This document shows positions 26,382 through 36,836 of a stretch of DNA of 64,000 bases, one piece after another. The stretch covers positions 1 to 64,000 of the forward strand of contig JAFZXP010000026.1 of assembly GCA_017616735.1 (NCBI GenBank), written 5' to 3'. The position numbers were made by a program, and so were the translations under genes. The DNA comes from Bacteroidales bacterium. Its GTDB lineage: Bacteria; Bacteroidota; Bacteroidia; Bacteroidales; F082. The number at the start of each line of letters is the position of its first letter. Position 1 is the first letter of the stretch. The notes under the pieces were generated by a model. The model did not search any database, was not told the DNA's origin, and saw nothing but the letters and a program-made list of their open reading frames with translations.

Positions 26382-28637
26382 CTAGAACCAGAATCCCACG
26401 TTGATAAATCCTCTTAATCCTTTGTTGACATTGGCGGCCATCAAACTGACCTCGATAGGGCCTATCATGGTGTTGATGCCAAGCGAGGCGCCATAGCCAA
26501 TGACAAAATTGTCGGAATCGAACCAAGTGTCGTAGGTGTCGTTCATGAAACCGTAGTCTACATGAAGAGTGCTGTATAACGATTTATAGAAGTTCCATTG
26601 CCACGCCAACTTATTAAAAGCGAAATGATCCACCACTTTCTCGGTAAAATCAAGACCTGTAAACGACAGTATATTATCAAAATACTTCATCTTCGACTGT
26701 CCTCCGACAAAGAACTGGTAGAATATCGGGGTTTCGGCTATTCCAACCTTGGTACCGCCCTCAAGTTCAAATTTCAAAGCGCTCTTTTTGCCTATTGGGA
26801 TGGTTTTCAGCAGGTCAACATGGGCTATAAATGAGCTTTGAATACCCTGGTTGCTGATATCGGACATAGCCGCGTCGTCGGTGGTAGCCTGGAAAAACAC
26901 CATTTTGGCCGACATATCGATACGCCAGCCTCGGCGGGCAAACGAAGGAGCATCAAGGTTTTCAAACAGATAGCTCAAATAGAGATAAGAGAACAAATTG
27001 TAGTTGCTATCCAATCCGCCTTCGCCAATCATGTCGCGCATGTGTACAAAATCGGCCGCCGCGCCCAGGCTGAACGCGCTTTTGAGGCTTGGAACCAGCA
27101 TAGCGTGAATGTCAAGTTTGTTGTCCTGTATGCTGTAGGAATTGGTAAGCGTGCCTTCGGTAAACTGATTCAATGTCAGCGAATAAATGTCGATATCGAC
27201 TCCGTATCGGAAATATTTTCTATGATGTTTGCTGTATTTAACCTTCAAATACGGGTTTTCGGCTATGTTCAAGTTGATGCTCAATGTGGCCCGGTTGAGG
27301 CTTTTCCACACGTTTTTCATAGTGAAGTTTACCAGTGCTCCTATGCCATAGTTGTTGTCGTAATGCACCGCGACAGCCGCCGACATATCAGTTAATTCCT
27401 CACAGTGAAGCTGGAAGATATAGCCGCCCGGAGCATCTTTGACAACATACCAGAAATTCTCGTAATAGCCTGTGGCACTAATCTTCAATATTATCTCCTC
27501 TATGTCATCCAAAGCCATTTTCTGAGGGAAATTGTTGCCGAACTCGCTTGTCACAGTCTGCTTGTGGTTGTCGGGCACGCCAATGACTTCCACACCGACC
27601 ACATTTATGCTGTCGACAGGCTGTACATGCGGACGTTTTACTTTGTAATACTCAATCATCTGCAGCGAATCGGCCAGATGTTTGAACTTAGGATAGAACT
27701 TGTCGGCAGCGTCTTGTCCAAACTGGATGATTGAGTCGAAGTCGTTGAAAGAAAGCATGTTACGGCCATGGAGATCGGGCCTGATATAAATATTGCAATG
27801 TTTGCGCGCATACAAGCTCTCCTCAAGCGATGAAAGGTTCATCAAACTGGCAAGCAATTCCAGTGAGTTATCTATCTGAGAGGCCGGTATTGAAGCGTCT
27901 TCAAGGTCAATGCCTATGATGATGTCAACGCCACGCTCTTTCATGTTTCTGACCGGGAAATTGTTAACCATGCCACCGTCAATGAGCAGACGGTTGTCGA
28001 GGCGCACCGGTTTGAACAGGAACGGTATCGACATACTGGCTCTCACCGAACGTGAAAGCTCGCCTTTTGTCATCTCATATTGGCATGCATGTTCCACATC
28101 GGTGGCTATGCAGTAAAAAGGCACAGGCAATTTGCTGTAGTCATGAATATTGTGGGCCGGAAGCATCAGACGCGACATCAACATATTCACGTACACGCCG
28201 TCAACCATCGAAGATTTCATTTTGATTTTACCGTCTTTTATCGGGAATGTGGCCAGATAACGGCTATTGTCCATTCTCTTTTCGATGGGTACGTATTTCA
28301 TCGGAATCTGATCATAGATGACGGCGTTCCAGTCTTGCTCGCGGACCATTTTTTCTATGACATCGGGGTCGTAACCCACGGCATAGAGAGATCCGATAAT
28401 CGAGCCGATAGATGTTCCGGCGATATAATCGACCGGCACTCCGGCTTTGTCAATGGCTTTAAGAATTCTGATAAGGGCAAATCCCTTTGCGCCGCCGCCG
28501 CAGAGCACAACACCTACGGTCGGGCGTTCCTTTTCTCTTTTCTTGACACTTTGTGCATTTGCATCGGTTGACGGCAACAGTCCGACAAGCAGTGACACAA
28601 GCAACAGCCTTACAATATGACTCCTAATGCTTTTCAT
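26382..28637 (-). CDS. Patatin-like phospholipase with C-terminal beta-barrel (copy 1)
   Basis: A 751-residue protein: signal peptide (cleavage near DANAQ, residue 29), patatin domain, a POTRA-like linker and a BamA/TamA-type outer-membrane barrel ending in VNVGFWF-type residues (GFINVGFWF). The Ser-Asp dyad is present: the oxyanion loop GGGAKGFA (47-54), nucleophile GTSIG with Ser76, and DGGMVNNFPV holding the Asp. This is the arrangement of autotransporter-like phospholipases such as PlpD, in which the barrel anchors or exports the lipase. It is 6 bp from a paralogue of almost the same length, so the two are a tandem duplication. Confidence 0.9.
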   Translation of the reverse strand: MKSIRSHIVRLLLVSLLVGLLPSTDANAQSVKKREKERPTVGVVLCGGGAKGFALIRILKAIDKAGVPVDYIAGTSIGSIIGSLYAVGYDPDVIEKMVREQDWNAVIYDQIPMKYVPIEKRMDNSRYLATFPIKDGKIKMKSSMVDGVYVNMLMSRLMLPAHNIHDYSKLPVPFYCIATDVEHACQYEMTKGELSRSVRASMSIPFLFKPVRLDNRLLIDGGMVNNFPVRNMKERGVDIIIGIDLEDASIPASQIDNSLELLASLMNLSSLEESLYARKHCNIYIRPDLHGRNMLSFNDFDSIIQFGQDAADKFYPKFKHLADSLQMIEYYKVKRPHVQPVDSINVVGVEVIGVPDNHKQTVTSEFGNNFPQKMALDDIEEIILKISATGYYENFWYVVKDAPGGYIFQLHCEELTDMSAAVAVHYDNNYGIGALVNFTMKNVWKSLNRATLSINLNIAENPYLKVKYSKHHRKYFRYGVDIDIYSLTLNQFTEGTLTNSYSIQDNKLDIHAMLVPSLKSAFSLGAAADFVHMRDMIGEGGLDSNYNLFSYLYLSYLFENLDAPSFARRGWRIDMSAKMVFFQATTDDAAMSDISNQGIQSSFIAHVDLLKTIPIGKKSALKFELEGGTKVGIAETPIFYQFFVGGQSKMKYFDNILSFTGLDFTEKVVDHFAFNKLAWQWNFYKSLYSTLHVDYGFMNDTYDTWFDSDNFVIGYGASLGINTMIGPIEVSLMAANVNKGLRGFINVGFWF

Positions 28638-28643
28638 ATATAT

Positions 28644-30887
28644 TTAAAACCAGAATCCGACGTTAACAAACAGGCACCATTTGTCGACAAAATTCGACTT
28701 TGACAGCTCCACTTCTATAGGGCCGGCCAATGTTTTACACCCCAATTTCAAGCCTGCTCCCATCACAAAATTATTCGGCATGAATAAGTAATCAATCCCT
28801 TGGCCTAATATTTCATCAATGATATCATCGTCACTCATCGTCATAATATCTCTGAAATAACCGGCATCACAACTGAGCACGCTGTAGAAGTTCTTGTAGA
28901 AGTTCCATTGCCATGCTGTCTTGGCGTATGCTGTATATTCAGTATATATCGACACAAACGGCAATCCTGTGAATGTCAAATATCGGCTATCATAATACAT
29001 ACTCGACTGCCCGCCCACAAAAAACATGTCATCGACATCGAGCATGGCATCGCCCAGACGTATAGCACCCACCGCGCCCAGTCTGAAGGCATGATGCCGT
29101 CCTATCGGAATAGACTTTCTGATATCGCCATTCACACAATAAAACGGTCTGCTGTATTCATTACTGAACACTCCGTCATACATTATGAATTTACCAATCA
29201 GATTGACATTCCATCCTCTGCGTGGAAAATCAGTCTGATCCTCATTGTTGAAGAAATAATGCATATAGAACAAGGGCTCAAAAGAATGATGTTCGGCTAT
29301 ATCATCTTCATCATAATAGTGATGCATGTCTTCAGTCAATATGTAGTTGGCTTTGAAGCCGAACTTCAGCGCCTGGGTCACAGATGGAGCAATTTGGAAA
29401 TACAAATCCAACGCATTGTTTTGGTATCTGAGCTGTGCGTCAATGCCACCGGATGTATGATAGTAATTGAACCGCAGATTCATGGCTGAAATCTGAGCCG
29501 TACCGCTCAACATCCTGGTATAGCGATGAGTGATTCCGGCTTTGATATACGGATTGTCTGACACATTCAAATCGACATTGTAAGTAAAATGCTTGGTGTG
29601 CGCATTCATGTTCAGCAAAACTCCTATGCCGTAATTGTTATCGTAATGCGCACCCATCGAGAACGCAAGCGATGTCTTGTTTTTACAGTGCAGCTTAAGG
29701 ATATTGCCTTGCGGAGTGTCGACTATCTCATACCACACATTAGAATAGTAGCCTTGCGAATAAATCTTCACCACGGTGGTTTCTATCTCGTCTATGGCAA
29801 ACATCTGAGGAAACTCACCACCGAACTCTGATTTCAGGATTCCGGCATCATAATCATCGACACCGACCACCTCAACTTCGTCAACCATAATAGAGTCAAT
29901 TGGCTGGGTATGATGACGCTCAACCTCGAACGGCCCCAACGCCTGCAAAGAATCGGCCAGCCGTTTCAGTTCGGGGAATTTTTCTCTGGCCCCCATCTCA
30001 CCACATTTAATAATCGGGTCAAAATCATTGAACGACATGATATTAGCTTTACCGATATCAGGGCGAATCAGGATATCGCATTCTTCGCGGGCTTTGTTAC
30101 TCTTGTCTTGCGAAACCACCGCTATCAGTCGCTCCAGCACTTTCAGCGAGTTGTCGAGCACCTTTTCGTCGGATTTAATAATTTCAAGGTCGACACCTAT
30201 TATGATATCGGCCCCATGATCACGCACATTGCTCACCGGGAAGTTGTTGGTCAAGCCTCCGTCACAGAGAAGATAACCCTCGTATTCCACCGGTTCGAAA
30301 AGGAATGGTATCGACATGCTTGAGCGTATGGACTGAGCCAACGAACCACGGTTAAACTCAATAGGGTCGGCCGTTATCATGTCGGTGCCGATACACAAAA
30401 ACGGCACAGGCAGACTGTCGAATTCACGGTTTTTATAGGCGGGCAGCATCAGTCGTGTCAGCAACATATTGACATACATACCATCAATCATCGACCGCTT
30501 GAGCTTGAGTTTGCCATCTTTATATGGCACAGTGAAGAGATAATGACGTTCGTTGATACGTTTTTCGAGAGGTATGAACTTACGTGGAATCTGGTCTTTG
30601 ATGATCATATCCCAATCCTGTTCGGTGCACAGTTTCTTCATCATGTCGGGATCATAGCCTACGGCATAGAGCCCTCCAATGATTGAACCCATGCTGGTTC
30701 CCGCGATATAATCGACGGGGATGCCTGCCTCTTCAATCACTTTCAAAGCACCAATGTGGGCAAAGCCCTTGGCGCCGCCGCCACTGAGCACAACTCCGAC
30801 TCTTGGACGACGATGCGCGACAGTGTCTTGTGCTGACGCATCGACTGTCAGCAAAAGTAACGATAATATGACTAATAAACGCCTCAT
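28644..30887 (-). CDS. Patatin-like phospholipase with C-terminal beta-barrel (copy 2)
   Basis: A 747-residue paralogue of the next gene. Order: signal peptide (MRRLLVILSLLLLTVDASAQ), patatin domain with GGGAKGFA and GTSMG (Ser65), and DGGLTNNFPV with the dyad Asp. A POTRA-like region follows (residues about 320-410), then a 16-strand-type barrel ending FVNVGFWF. It presumably hydrolyses phospholipids or lysophospholipids at the cell surface or in the outer leaflet. The two copies differ throughout but keep every catalytic residue, which argues for distinct retained roles. A heptamer array separates it from secA upstream. Confidence 0.9.
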   Translation of the reverse strand: MRRLLVILSLLLLTVDASAQDTVAHRRPRVGVVLSGGGAKGFAHIGALKVIEEAGIPVDYIAGTSMGSIIGGLYAVGYDPDMMKKLCTEQDWDMIIKDQIPRKFIPLEKRINERHYLFTVPYKDGKLKLKRSMIDGMYVNMLLTRLMLPAYKNREFDSLPVPFLCIGTDMITADPIEFNRGSLAQSIRSSMSIPFLFEPVEYEGYLLCDGGLTNNFPVSNVRDHGADIIIGVDLEIIKSDEKVLDNSLKVLERLIAVVSQDKSNKAREECDILIRPDIGKANIMSFNDFDPIIKCGEMGAREKFPELKRLADSLQALGPFEVERHHTQPIDSIMVDEVEVVGVDDYDAGILKSEFGGEFPQMFAIDEIETTVVKIYSQGYYSNVWYEIVDTPQGNILKLHCKNKTSLAFSMGAHYDNNYGIGVLLNMNAHTKHFTYNVDLNVSDNPYIKAGITHRYTRMLSGTAQISAMNLRFNYYHTSGGIDAQLRYQNNALDLYFQIAPSVTQALKFGFKANYILTEDMHHYYDEDDIAEHHSFEPLFYMHYFFNNEDQTDFPRRGWNVNLIGKFIMYDGVFSNEYSRPFYCVNGDIRKSIPIGRHHAFRLGAVGAIRLGDAMLDVDDMFFVGGQSSMYYDSRYLTFTGLPFVSIYTEYTAYAKTAWQWNFYKNFYSVLSCDAGYFRDIMTMSDDDIIDEILGQGIDYLFMPNNFVMGAGLKLGCKTLAGPIEVELSKSNFVDKWCLFVNVGFWF

Positions 30888-30889
30888 AT

Positions 30890-30952
30890 AGTCTTTAGTC
30901 TTTAGTCTTTAGTTATTGTCCGACGACTGACAACTAACGACTAGCGACTATT
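30890..30952. repeat. heptamer array at the secA stop
   Basis: Nine units stay in one 7-bp phase. Three AGTCTTT and one AGTTATT on the plus strand are followed by units in the opposite sense (GTCCGAC, GACTGAC, AACTAAC, GACTAGC, GACTATT). The last unit contains the secA stop (CTA on plus, 30948-30950). Confidence 0.8.
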
Positions 30953-33900
30953 CCAGTTTTCCGTGACAGTTTTTGTATTTCTTGCCACTTCCGCATGGAC
31001 ACGGATCGTTGCGGCCAATCTTCTTCTCAACATGAATAGGCTGTGTCACCTGATTTTCCTGAGTATTGGTATTGGCCTTCGACAGCAGGTCGTTGCGCTG
31101 CTCCTTGAGCTTGGTGCGGTCGACGGCTCTGGCGCGCTGTGCGCGGGCGTTGCTCGGATCCGGCGCCGGCAGGTCAGACTTCATCAGGAACGAGATGACG
31201 TCGGTGTTCATCTTCAAAATCATGTTCTCGAACAGATTGTACGACTCCATCTTGTAAATCACCAGCGGGTCTTTCTGTTCGTAGTGGGCGCTGTTCTGAA
31301 CGGCCTGCTTCAAATCGTCGATTTCGCGCAGATGCTCAACCCAAGCGTCGTCAATCATGGCCAAAGTGATGAATTTTTCCAATGCGAGCGAAATCTCGCG
31401 TTCGCCATTCTGAACCGCCTTCTCGATGTTGACCGACACATTTATGCCTTTCTTGCCATCAGTGAACGGAATCAGTATGTATTTCAGTCCGGGCTGATTT
31501 TCGTAAATCTGCTTGATCACCGGCAGAGTCTTCTGCCCCACCAGCTGCATCTTCTTGTTATACGAGGCTAATGCCTTTTCAAAAAGTTGGTCGGCCAAAG
31601 CTTCCAGCTTGCCATGTTTGAACTCGTCCTCGTCGAAAGGCACCTCGACGCCCATGTTGGAAAGAACGTCCAGTTTCAGATCTTCATAGCTTTCGTCTTC
31701 CTTATGACGGCTGATGAGCGATTCGCCCAGGTCGTACATCATATTGTTGATGTCTATCTCCAAGCGCTCGCCGAACAGAGCGTGATGACGTTTCTCGTAA
31801 ATAGCCTTACGCTGCATATTCATCACATCGTCGTAGTCCAAGAGGTGTTTACGCACTCCGAAGTGGTTCTCCTCCACCTTTTTCTGAGCTTTGTCAATCT
31901 GCTTGGTAATCATCGAATGCTGAATCACCTCGCCCTCCTTCATACCCAGACGGTCCATAATGCCCGCGATACGCTCCGAACCGAACAGACGCATTAAATC
32001 GTCTTCAAGTGACACAAAGAACTGAGAGCTACCCGGGTCGCCCTGACGACCTGAACGGCCACGCAACTGACGGTCGACACGACGCGATTCGTGACGCTCG
32101 GTGCCGATAATTGCCAAACCTCCGGCTTCCTTAACTCCAGGTCCCAACTTGATATCGGTACCACGGCCAGCCATGTTGGTGGCAATGGTGACTGTTCCGG
32201 CCTGACCGGCGTCTTTCACTATCTGAGCCTCCTTGAAGTGCAGCTTGGCGTTCAACACATTATGCTTGATGTTGGCGCGGGTCAGCATTCTGCTCAACAA
32301 TTCCGAAACCTCAACCGAGGTGGTACCCACCAAAACAGGTCGGCCTTCTTTAACAAGTTCCTCGATTTTTGCTATGATAGCCGAGTATTTCTCGCGTTTT
32401 GTCTTGTAAATCAAGTCGTCATGGTCGATACGGGCAATCGGCTTGTTGGTCGGAATCTCAACAACGTCGAGTTTGTAAATATCCCAAAACTCACCAGCCT
32501 CTGTGATAGCTGTACCTGTCATACCGGCCAGCTTGTGATACATACGGAAGTAGTTCTGCAGCGTGATGGTGGCGTAAGTCTGGGTGGCGGCCTCAACGTC
32601 AACGTTTTCCTTAGCCTCCACAGCCTGATGCAAGCCATCCGACCAACGGCGGCCTTCCATGATACGGCCAGTCTGCTCATCAACAATTTTCACCTTGTTG
32701 TCGATGACGACGTAGTCAACGTCTTTCTCGAACAGAGTGTAGGCCTTGAGCAACTGCTGAACCGTGTGCACACGGTCGGATTTCTCGGAGAACACACGCA
32801 AAATCTCGGATTTTTTCAGCACCTTTTCGTCGTCGCTCAAGCCCGATTTCTCCAACTCGGCTATTTCAGAGCCCACATCCGGGATGACGAAGAACTGCGG
32901 GTCGTTGTATGCCTTGGCCAGTTCCTCATTACCTTTATCGGTCAGCACAACCGTATTGAGTTTCTCATCAATGACAAAATAAAGTTCGTCATCGATGATA
33001 TGCATATTCTTGCTTTGCTCCTGCATGTAGAATCCCTCGGTCTTCAGAAGCAGCGACTTCATACCCTCTTCCGAAAGGAATTTGATAAGAGCGTTGTTTT
33101 TGGGCAATCCGTGGTATGCGCGGAACAACTGATCGGCGCCATGCGAACGTTCCTCTTCGGTGGCATCGGGTTTGGTGAGCAGCTTCTTAGCGTCGGCCAG
33201 GCAAATGGTGACCAAGCGTTTCTGAGCCTCATAAAGCTTCACCACATCGGGCTTCAGCTGGATGAATTCCTGATCATCACCATGCGGGATAGGTCCGCTG
33301 ATAATCAATGGCGTACGGGCATCGTCAATCAACACCGAGTCAACCTCGTCGACTATGGCGTAGTAGTGACGCGGACGCTGCACCATCTCCTCGGGCGAGC
33401 GTGTCATGTTGTCACGCAGGTAGTCAAAACCGAATTCATTGTTGGTACCGTAAGTGATATCGGCGTTGTATGCCGCGCGACGCTCGGCCGAGTTAGGCTC
33501 GTGCTTGTCAATGCAGTCGATGGTCAGACCCAGGAAGTTGTACAGAGGTCCCATCCACTCCGAGTCACGTTTTGCGAGGTAATCGTTGACTGTCACCACA
33601 TGCACTCCGCGTCCCGACAGGCCACGCAGGTAAACCGGCAACGTAGCGACGAGAGTCTTACCTTCACCGGTCGCCATCTCGGCAATCTTACCCTGATGCA
33701 GCACTATACCGCCAATAATCTGTACATCGTAATGAACCATATCCCAACGGATCATGTTACCGCCTGCCACCCAACTGGTTTGGTAACGCACACGGTCGCC
33801 GTCGATATCGATATTTTCGCATTTTGCGGCGAGGTCACGGTCCAAATCGGTGGCAGTGGCTTCTATCACTTCGTTTTCCTTGAACCGCCTTGCCGTCTCT

Positions 33901-34244
33901 TTCAAGACTGCGAAAGCCTCAGGCATAACATGGTCCAAAGCCTCATCCACTTTCTCCAAAAGTTTCTTTTCAAGCTTGTCAACCTGCTCGTAGATGTCGT
34001 TCTTTTTTTCCAAATCCATATCCGGATTGGCATCCACGCTGGCTTTCAGATCGGCAATCCTTGCCTCGTCCTCGGCAATGTAATTCTTGATATATTCCTT
34101 AAACTCGACAGTTTTATGGCGCAAGCTGTCGATGTCCAAATCCTTAATCTTCTCATACGCTTCGAGGGTTTTCTGCAAAAGCGGCTGCAAAGCCCTGTTG
34201 TCACGCGTTGATTTGTCTCCAAATAATCTTGTTAAAAAACTCAT
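30948..34244 (-). CDS. secA: Preprotein translocase ATPase SecA
   Basis: A 1098-residue SecA, the motor that pushes unfolded preproteins through SecYEG. It has the DEAD motor with Walker A in [33 protein letters not shown] (motif II), the preprotein cross-linking domain, the second motor domain ([27 protein letters not shown]), and the C-terminal zinc tail [18 protein letters not shown]. The extra length compared with the 901-residue E. coli protein is typical of Bacteroidota. All type IX cargo proteins in this window would first need Sec export. The stop codon is the first element of a heptamer array. Confidence 0.98.
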   Translation of the reverse strand: MSFLTRLFGDKSTRDNRALQPLLQKTLEAYEKIKDLDIDSLRHKTVEFKEYIKNYIAEDEARIADLKASVDANPDMDLEKKNDIYEQVDKLEKKLLEKVDEALDHVMPEAFAVLKETARRFKENEVIEATATDLDRDLAAKCENIDIDGDRVRYQTSWVAGGNMIRWDMVHYDVQIIGGIVLHQGKIAEMATGEGKTLVATLPVYLRGLSGRGVHVVTVNDYLAKRDSEWMGPLYNFLGLTIDCIDKHEPNSAERRAAYNADITYGTNNEFGFDYLRDNMTRSPEEMVQRPRHYYAIVDEVDSVLIDDARTPLIISGPIPHGDDQEFIQLKPDVVKLYEAQKRLVTICLADAKKLLTKPDATEEERSHGADQLFRAYHGLPKNNALIKFLSEEGMKSLLLKTEGFYMQEQSKNMHIIDDELYFVIDEKLNTVVLTDKGNEELAKAYNDPQFFVIPDVGSEIAELEKSGLSDDEKVLKKSEILRVFSEKSDRVHTVQQLLKAYTLFEKDVDYVVIDNKVKIVDEQTGRIMEGRRWSDGLHQAVEAKENVDVEAATQTYATITLQNYFRMYHKLAGMTGTAITEAGEFWDIYKLDVVEIPTNKPIARIDHDDLIYKTKREKYSAIIAKIEELVKEGRPVLVGTTSVEVSELLSRMLTRANIKHNVLNAKLHFKEAQIVKDAGQAGTVTIATNMAGRGTDIKLGPGVKEAGGLAIIGTERHESRRVDRQLRGRSGRQGDPGSSQFFVSLEDDLMRLFGSERIAGIMDRLGMKEGEVIQHSMITKQIDKAQKKVEENHFGVRKHLLDYDDVMNMQRKAIYEKRHHALFGERLEIDINNMMYDLGESLISRHKEDESYEDLKLDVLSNMGVEVPFDEDEFKHGKLEALADQLFEKALASYNKKMQLVGQKTLPVIKQIYENQPGLKYILIPFTDGKKGINVSVNIEKAVQNGEREISLALEKFITLAMIDDAWVEHLREIDDLKQAVQNSAHYEQKDPLVIYKMESYNLFENMILKMNTDVISFLMKSDLPAPDPSNARAQRARAVDRTKLKEQRNDLLSKANTNTQENQVTQPIHVEKKIGRNDPCPCGSGKKYKNCHGKLE

Positions 34245-34325
34245 TTTGCTTATTATTGCTTAATATTTCTTAATTATTTCTATCAAAATGCACTTCATCA
34301 AAAATTATGCAAAAATAATAAATTT

Positions 34326-35618
34326 TTACAAATATTTACTAATTCTCCGCACATGTTTTTCCAACTGATGGTCGGGTGACGGAGCCGGTGCCATCCCGAT
34401 GCGCCCTTTTTTCTTCAAAATCACGTAACTCGGAAATGTCATCACATGATAATTTTCAAGTAAAACAATATCGTCGCCCAGGTTTAACAATTGCCAGTTA
34501 AAGCCTTGGTTATCAAACAGCTGCACCATCTTGTAAAAAGATTCGCCCGTAGCTATTGTCACAACCTGTATGGTATCATTCCACTGGCTCTGCAACTCAT
34601 TCAAAGTGGAGAACTCGTGCTCAAGCATAGGCGAATAGCCGTCCACAAATTGCAACAGAACCATATCATCTTTATAATCAGCCAGTTGAACAATTTTACC
34701 CTCCTTGTCTTTTAATGCAAAATCGGGAGCCTTTGAATCGTATGAAAGCTCTTCGATCTGGCTTTTTATATTTCGAGCAACTTGCTGATTTTTCTTGTAT
34801 TTTGACGATTTTTCGATATTATCAAGATAGCTCAGCACAACGTCTTTGTCGGCCGGATTGGCATAATATCTGCGCTGCTGATAGCTCATATCGATAAGCT
34901 CGGCCAATTGCGGATTGCGTGACAAAAAGTCATGGTCGCCGACATTTGTCTTTAAAAGTTCAAACAAAGCCTCCATATATGCCGATTGAGAATACAGAAC
35001 CTCTTGATTGTCAAAGTATTCGGCCATTACTTTTTTGCTGCTGACAGCCGTTACCACCGCCGCTTTGCGATATTTGATGAAGTCTTCGATGTATTTCGAT
35101 CTGATTTTGCCTGTGTTTTTGACTATCTGAACGTCGAGCGAGTCTAGCAGCGACAGCTTTCTGCCACGATAAATCCTGTCAAAATTATCATAGATAAAAT
35201 CATTGACAATTGCTTCTGTTTCAATATATTGCGAATAAAATCCACCATCTTCGGCCGAGTTGATTCTCATCGACGGACGTTCTTTTTCGAAATACGACAC
35301 TTCGCTTTTTTTCTCGGGAATCAAGATTTCCAAATCATATTTCCCGTTCGGACTCAAAATGACATCAACTCGTTCAAGATTAACGGCTATCTGGGCCGGA
35401 GTTATCTCTGCGATTGCGGCTTGAATTATGAATTTTCCATCTTTATCTGCGTGAGTTTCAACAAGTTTTGTTTGATGGCAGGTAAACATTTCGTCGTAAA
35501 CCAGCAGCCGCACCAGAGCGTTAGGCCGGTTGGTCATACCGCTTATCGTCACATTCTGTCCAAGCATTAAAAGCGGACAAAGCAGCGCCAGAATCAAGCA
35601 GACGAGTTTATTTCTCAT
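34326..35618 (-). CDS. Thioredoxin-like protein without active-site cysteines
   Basis: A 430-residue exported protein: signal peptide (MRNKLVCLILALLCPLLMLG), a DUF4369-like N-terminal beta domain (VTISGMTNRPNALVRLLVYD), a helical middle part, then a C-terminal TlpA/AhpC-type fold beginning APDFALKDKEGKIVQLADYK. Where a thiol-disulfide oxidoreductase would have WCxxC after the second strand, this protein reads LLQFVDGYSPMLEHEFS, with no Cys. The cis-Pro loop (MTFPSYVIL) remains. It probably lost redox activity and binds a partner instead. The start overlaps the 3' end of coaD by 11 bp, so translation is likely coupled. Confidence 0.8.
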   Translation of the reverse strand: MRNKLVCLILALLCPLLMLGQNVTISGMTNRPNALVRLLVYDEMFTCHQTKLVETHADKDGKFIIQAAIAEITPAQIAVNLERVDVILSPNGKYDLEILIPEKKSEVSYFEKERPSMRINSAEDGGFYSQYIETEAIVNDFIYDNFDRIYRGRKLSLLDSLDVQIVKNTGKIRSKYIEDFIKYRKAAVVTAVSSKKVMAEYFDNQEVLYSQSAYMEALFELLKTNVGDHDFLSRNPQLAELIDMSYQQRRYYANPADKDVVLSYLDNIEKSSKYKKNQQVARNIKSQIEELSYDSKAPDFALKDKEGKIVQLADYKDDMVLLQFVDGYSPMLEHEFSTLNELQSQWNDTIQVVTIATGESFYKMVQLFDNQGFNWQLLNLGDDIVLLENYHVMTFPSYVILKKKGRIGMAPAPSPDHQLEKHVRRISKYL

Positions 35619-36072
35619 AGAATCCTGATTTTTCAGGTATGAACTGACGCGCGTCGCCCTTGTTTTTCAACACGTCGCGCACCACTGTCGATGAGATGCA
35701 GCGCGCCTCTGGGCTAGACAGGAAGAAAACCGTCTCCACTTCGGGATTCAGCTTCTTGTTAGCTTCAGCAATGATGCTCTCATATTCGAAATCGGTAGTG
35801 TTGCGCAGCCCGCGGATGATGAAGCCGGCGCTCATCTTCTTGCACAAATCCACTGTAAGCCCTTCATAGCCAATGACTTTCACCTTCGGATAAGCGGCAA
35901 AAGTATTCTTAATCCACTTGATGCGGTCATCAAGCGGAAACGTATATTTTTTTTCAATATTGACACCTATGGCGATGACAATCTCGTCGAAAAGCGGCAT
36001 CGCCTGAAGCACAATATCCTCGTGACCTTTTGTAATCGGGTCGAAAGATCCGGCAAATATTGCTATTTTCAT
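35608..36072 (-). CDS. coaD: Phosphopantetheine adenylyltransferase
   Basis: A protein of 154 residues that makes dephospho-CoA in coenzyme A synthesis. The ATG at 36072 gives the family N terminus MKIAIFAGSFDPITKGHEDI, with the TxGH nucleotidyltransferase motif. A longer frame reaching 36177 would add 35 residues of repeat-derived sequence and is rejected. The C-terminal ISSTVVRDVLKNKGD (ISSTxxR motif) is intact. It overlaps the downstream thioredoxin-like gene by 11 bp. A CGTCATTTCGAC-family repeat lies upstream between it and the nudix gene. Confidence 0.96.
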   Translation of the reverse strand: MKIAIFAGSFDPITKGHEDIVLQAMPLFDEIVIAIGVNIEKKYTFPLDDRIKWIKNTFAAYPKVKVIGYEGLTVDLCKKMSAGFIIRGLRNTTDFEYESIIAEANKKLNPEVETVFFLSSPEARCISSTVVRDVLKNKGDARQFIPEKSGFYEK

Positions 36073-36138
36073 CTTTGTAAATTTATACCTTTTTATAAAC
36101 TTACAAAAATACAAAAAATTTTGATATAAGGAATTATT

Positions 36139-36216
36139 TGCCGGAGATTTATTCACCAGAGGTGAATGCTTTCGCAAGCTCAGGTCTCGACTTCACTTCG
36201 TTGCGCTCGAAATGAC
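36139..36216 (-). repeat. CGTCATTTCGAC-family element
   Basis: Read on the minus strand it begins TGTCATTTCGAGCGCAACGA and ends AAATCTCCGGCA, the same ends as the elements at 16951 and 54522. The interior contains a second palindrome, TTCACC-AGA-GGTGAA. It overlaps the last codons and stop of the nudix gene (stop at 36193-36195). Confidence 0.7.
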
Positions 36217-36813
36217 AGGTAGTATGAATGGAACCAATGTTTTTAGCGAAGCAAATGTTTCATCTTCGAAATCCTTAATTCCATTATTGTCAACAAGATA
36301 AACCTTGGAAATTCCCTCTTCAGTTTGGGGAATGTTTTTCATGCCCGAACCGGTGCGCATCAGAAACCAGCTTGTCTTTTTTATAGTCCATTGATTGTTA
36401 AGAAGATAGCAGTGCCATGTTGAAGGCAGTTCATTGATGATTTCAAGGTCGGTGATGCCGGTCTCCTCCTCCACTTCGCGTAAAGCTGCCACTTCAGGGC
36501 TCTCGCCTTTCTCGATGTGACCTTTCGGCAAATCCGGGATGCCGTTACGCTCGATGGCGACAAACTGATTGTCAATAATCACCACTCCACCGGCTGCCGG
36601 AGCCTGGCGGAACACGGTTTTTATCGCATATGCGAGATCCTTGCCATCGACATTGCCTAAATCGAGGCATGGCTGCGATTCGTCGTAAAGCCAGTCCAGA
36701 ATTTTATAAACTATATCGTCAGAATTTCTAATTTCTTTATTATCAACCGATAACAAATCCTCGCAAAAATTATTTGCTTTCAAACACCTGTCGTTACAAA
36801 AAAGTCTGTACAT
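36193..36813 (-). CDS. Nudix hydrolase
   Basis: A 206-residue protein. The ATG at 36813 gives MYRLFCNDRCLKA, the usual start of this Bacteroidota nudix family; an upstream ATG at 36864 would run through the divergent pyrE start. The Nudix box is complete: GHIEKGESPEVAALREVEEETGI has the GX5EX7REUXEEXGU residues. Substrate is unknown; the family acts on nucleoside diphosphate derivatives. The last residues, VISSATK, and the stop are encoded by a CGTCATTTCGAC-type repeat, so the natural C terminus has been replaced or extended. It is divergent from pyrE; this pairing recurs in the phylum. Confidence 0.88.
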   Translation of the reverse strand: MYRLFCNDRCLKANNFCEDLLSVDNKEIRNSDDIVYKILDWLYDESQPCLDLGNVDGKDLAYAIKTVFRQAPAAGGVVIIDNQFVAIERNGIPDLPKGHIEKGESPEVAALREVEEETGITDLEIINELPSTWHCYLLNNQWTIKKTSWFLMRTGSGMKNIPQTEEGISKVYLVDNNGIKDFEDETFASLKTLVPFILPVISSATK

Positions 36814-36816
36814 TTG
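36809..36816 (+). promoter_or_regulatory. -7 promoter element for pyrE
   Basis: TACATTTG fits TAnnTTTG and lies 20 bp before the pyrE ATG at 36837, which supports that start. It overlaps the nudix start codon on the other strand. No clear TTG box is seen at the proper distance. Confidence 0.5.
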
Positions 36817-36836
36817 CACAAAAATTATATCACTAT

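Noticed and set aside
32091..34211. 706-codon plus-strand ORF opposite secA
   Set aside because: It lies wholly antisense to a clear SecA with all motifs intact, and its translation shows no domain; it is a by-product of codon use in secA.
36072..36177. Longer coaD start at 36177
   Set aside because: The extra 35 residues come from repeat sequence, while the family N terminus begins at the ATG at 36072.
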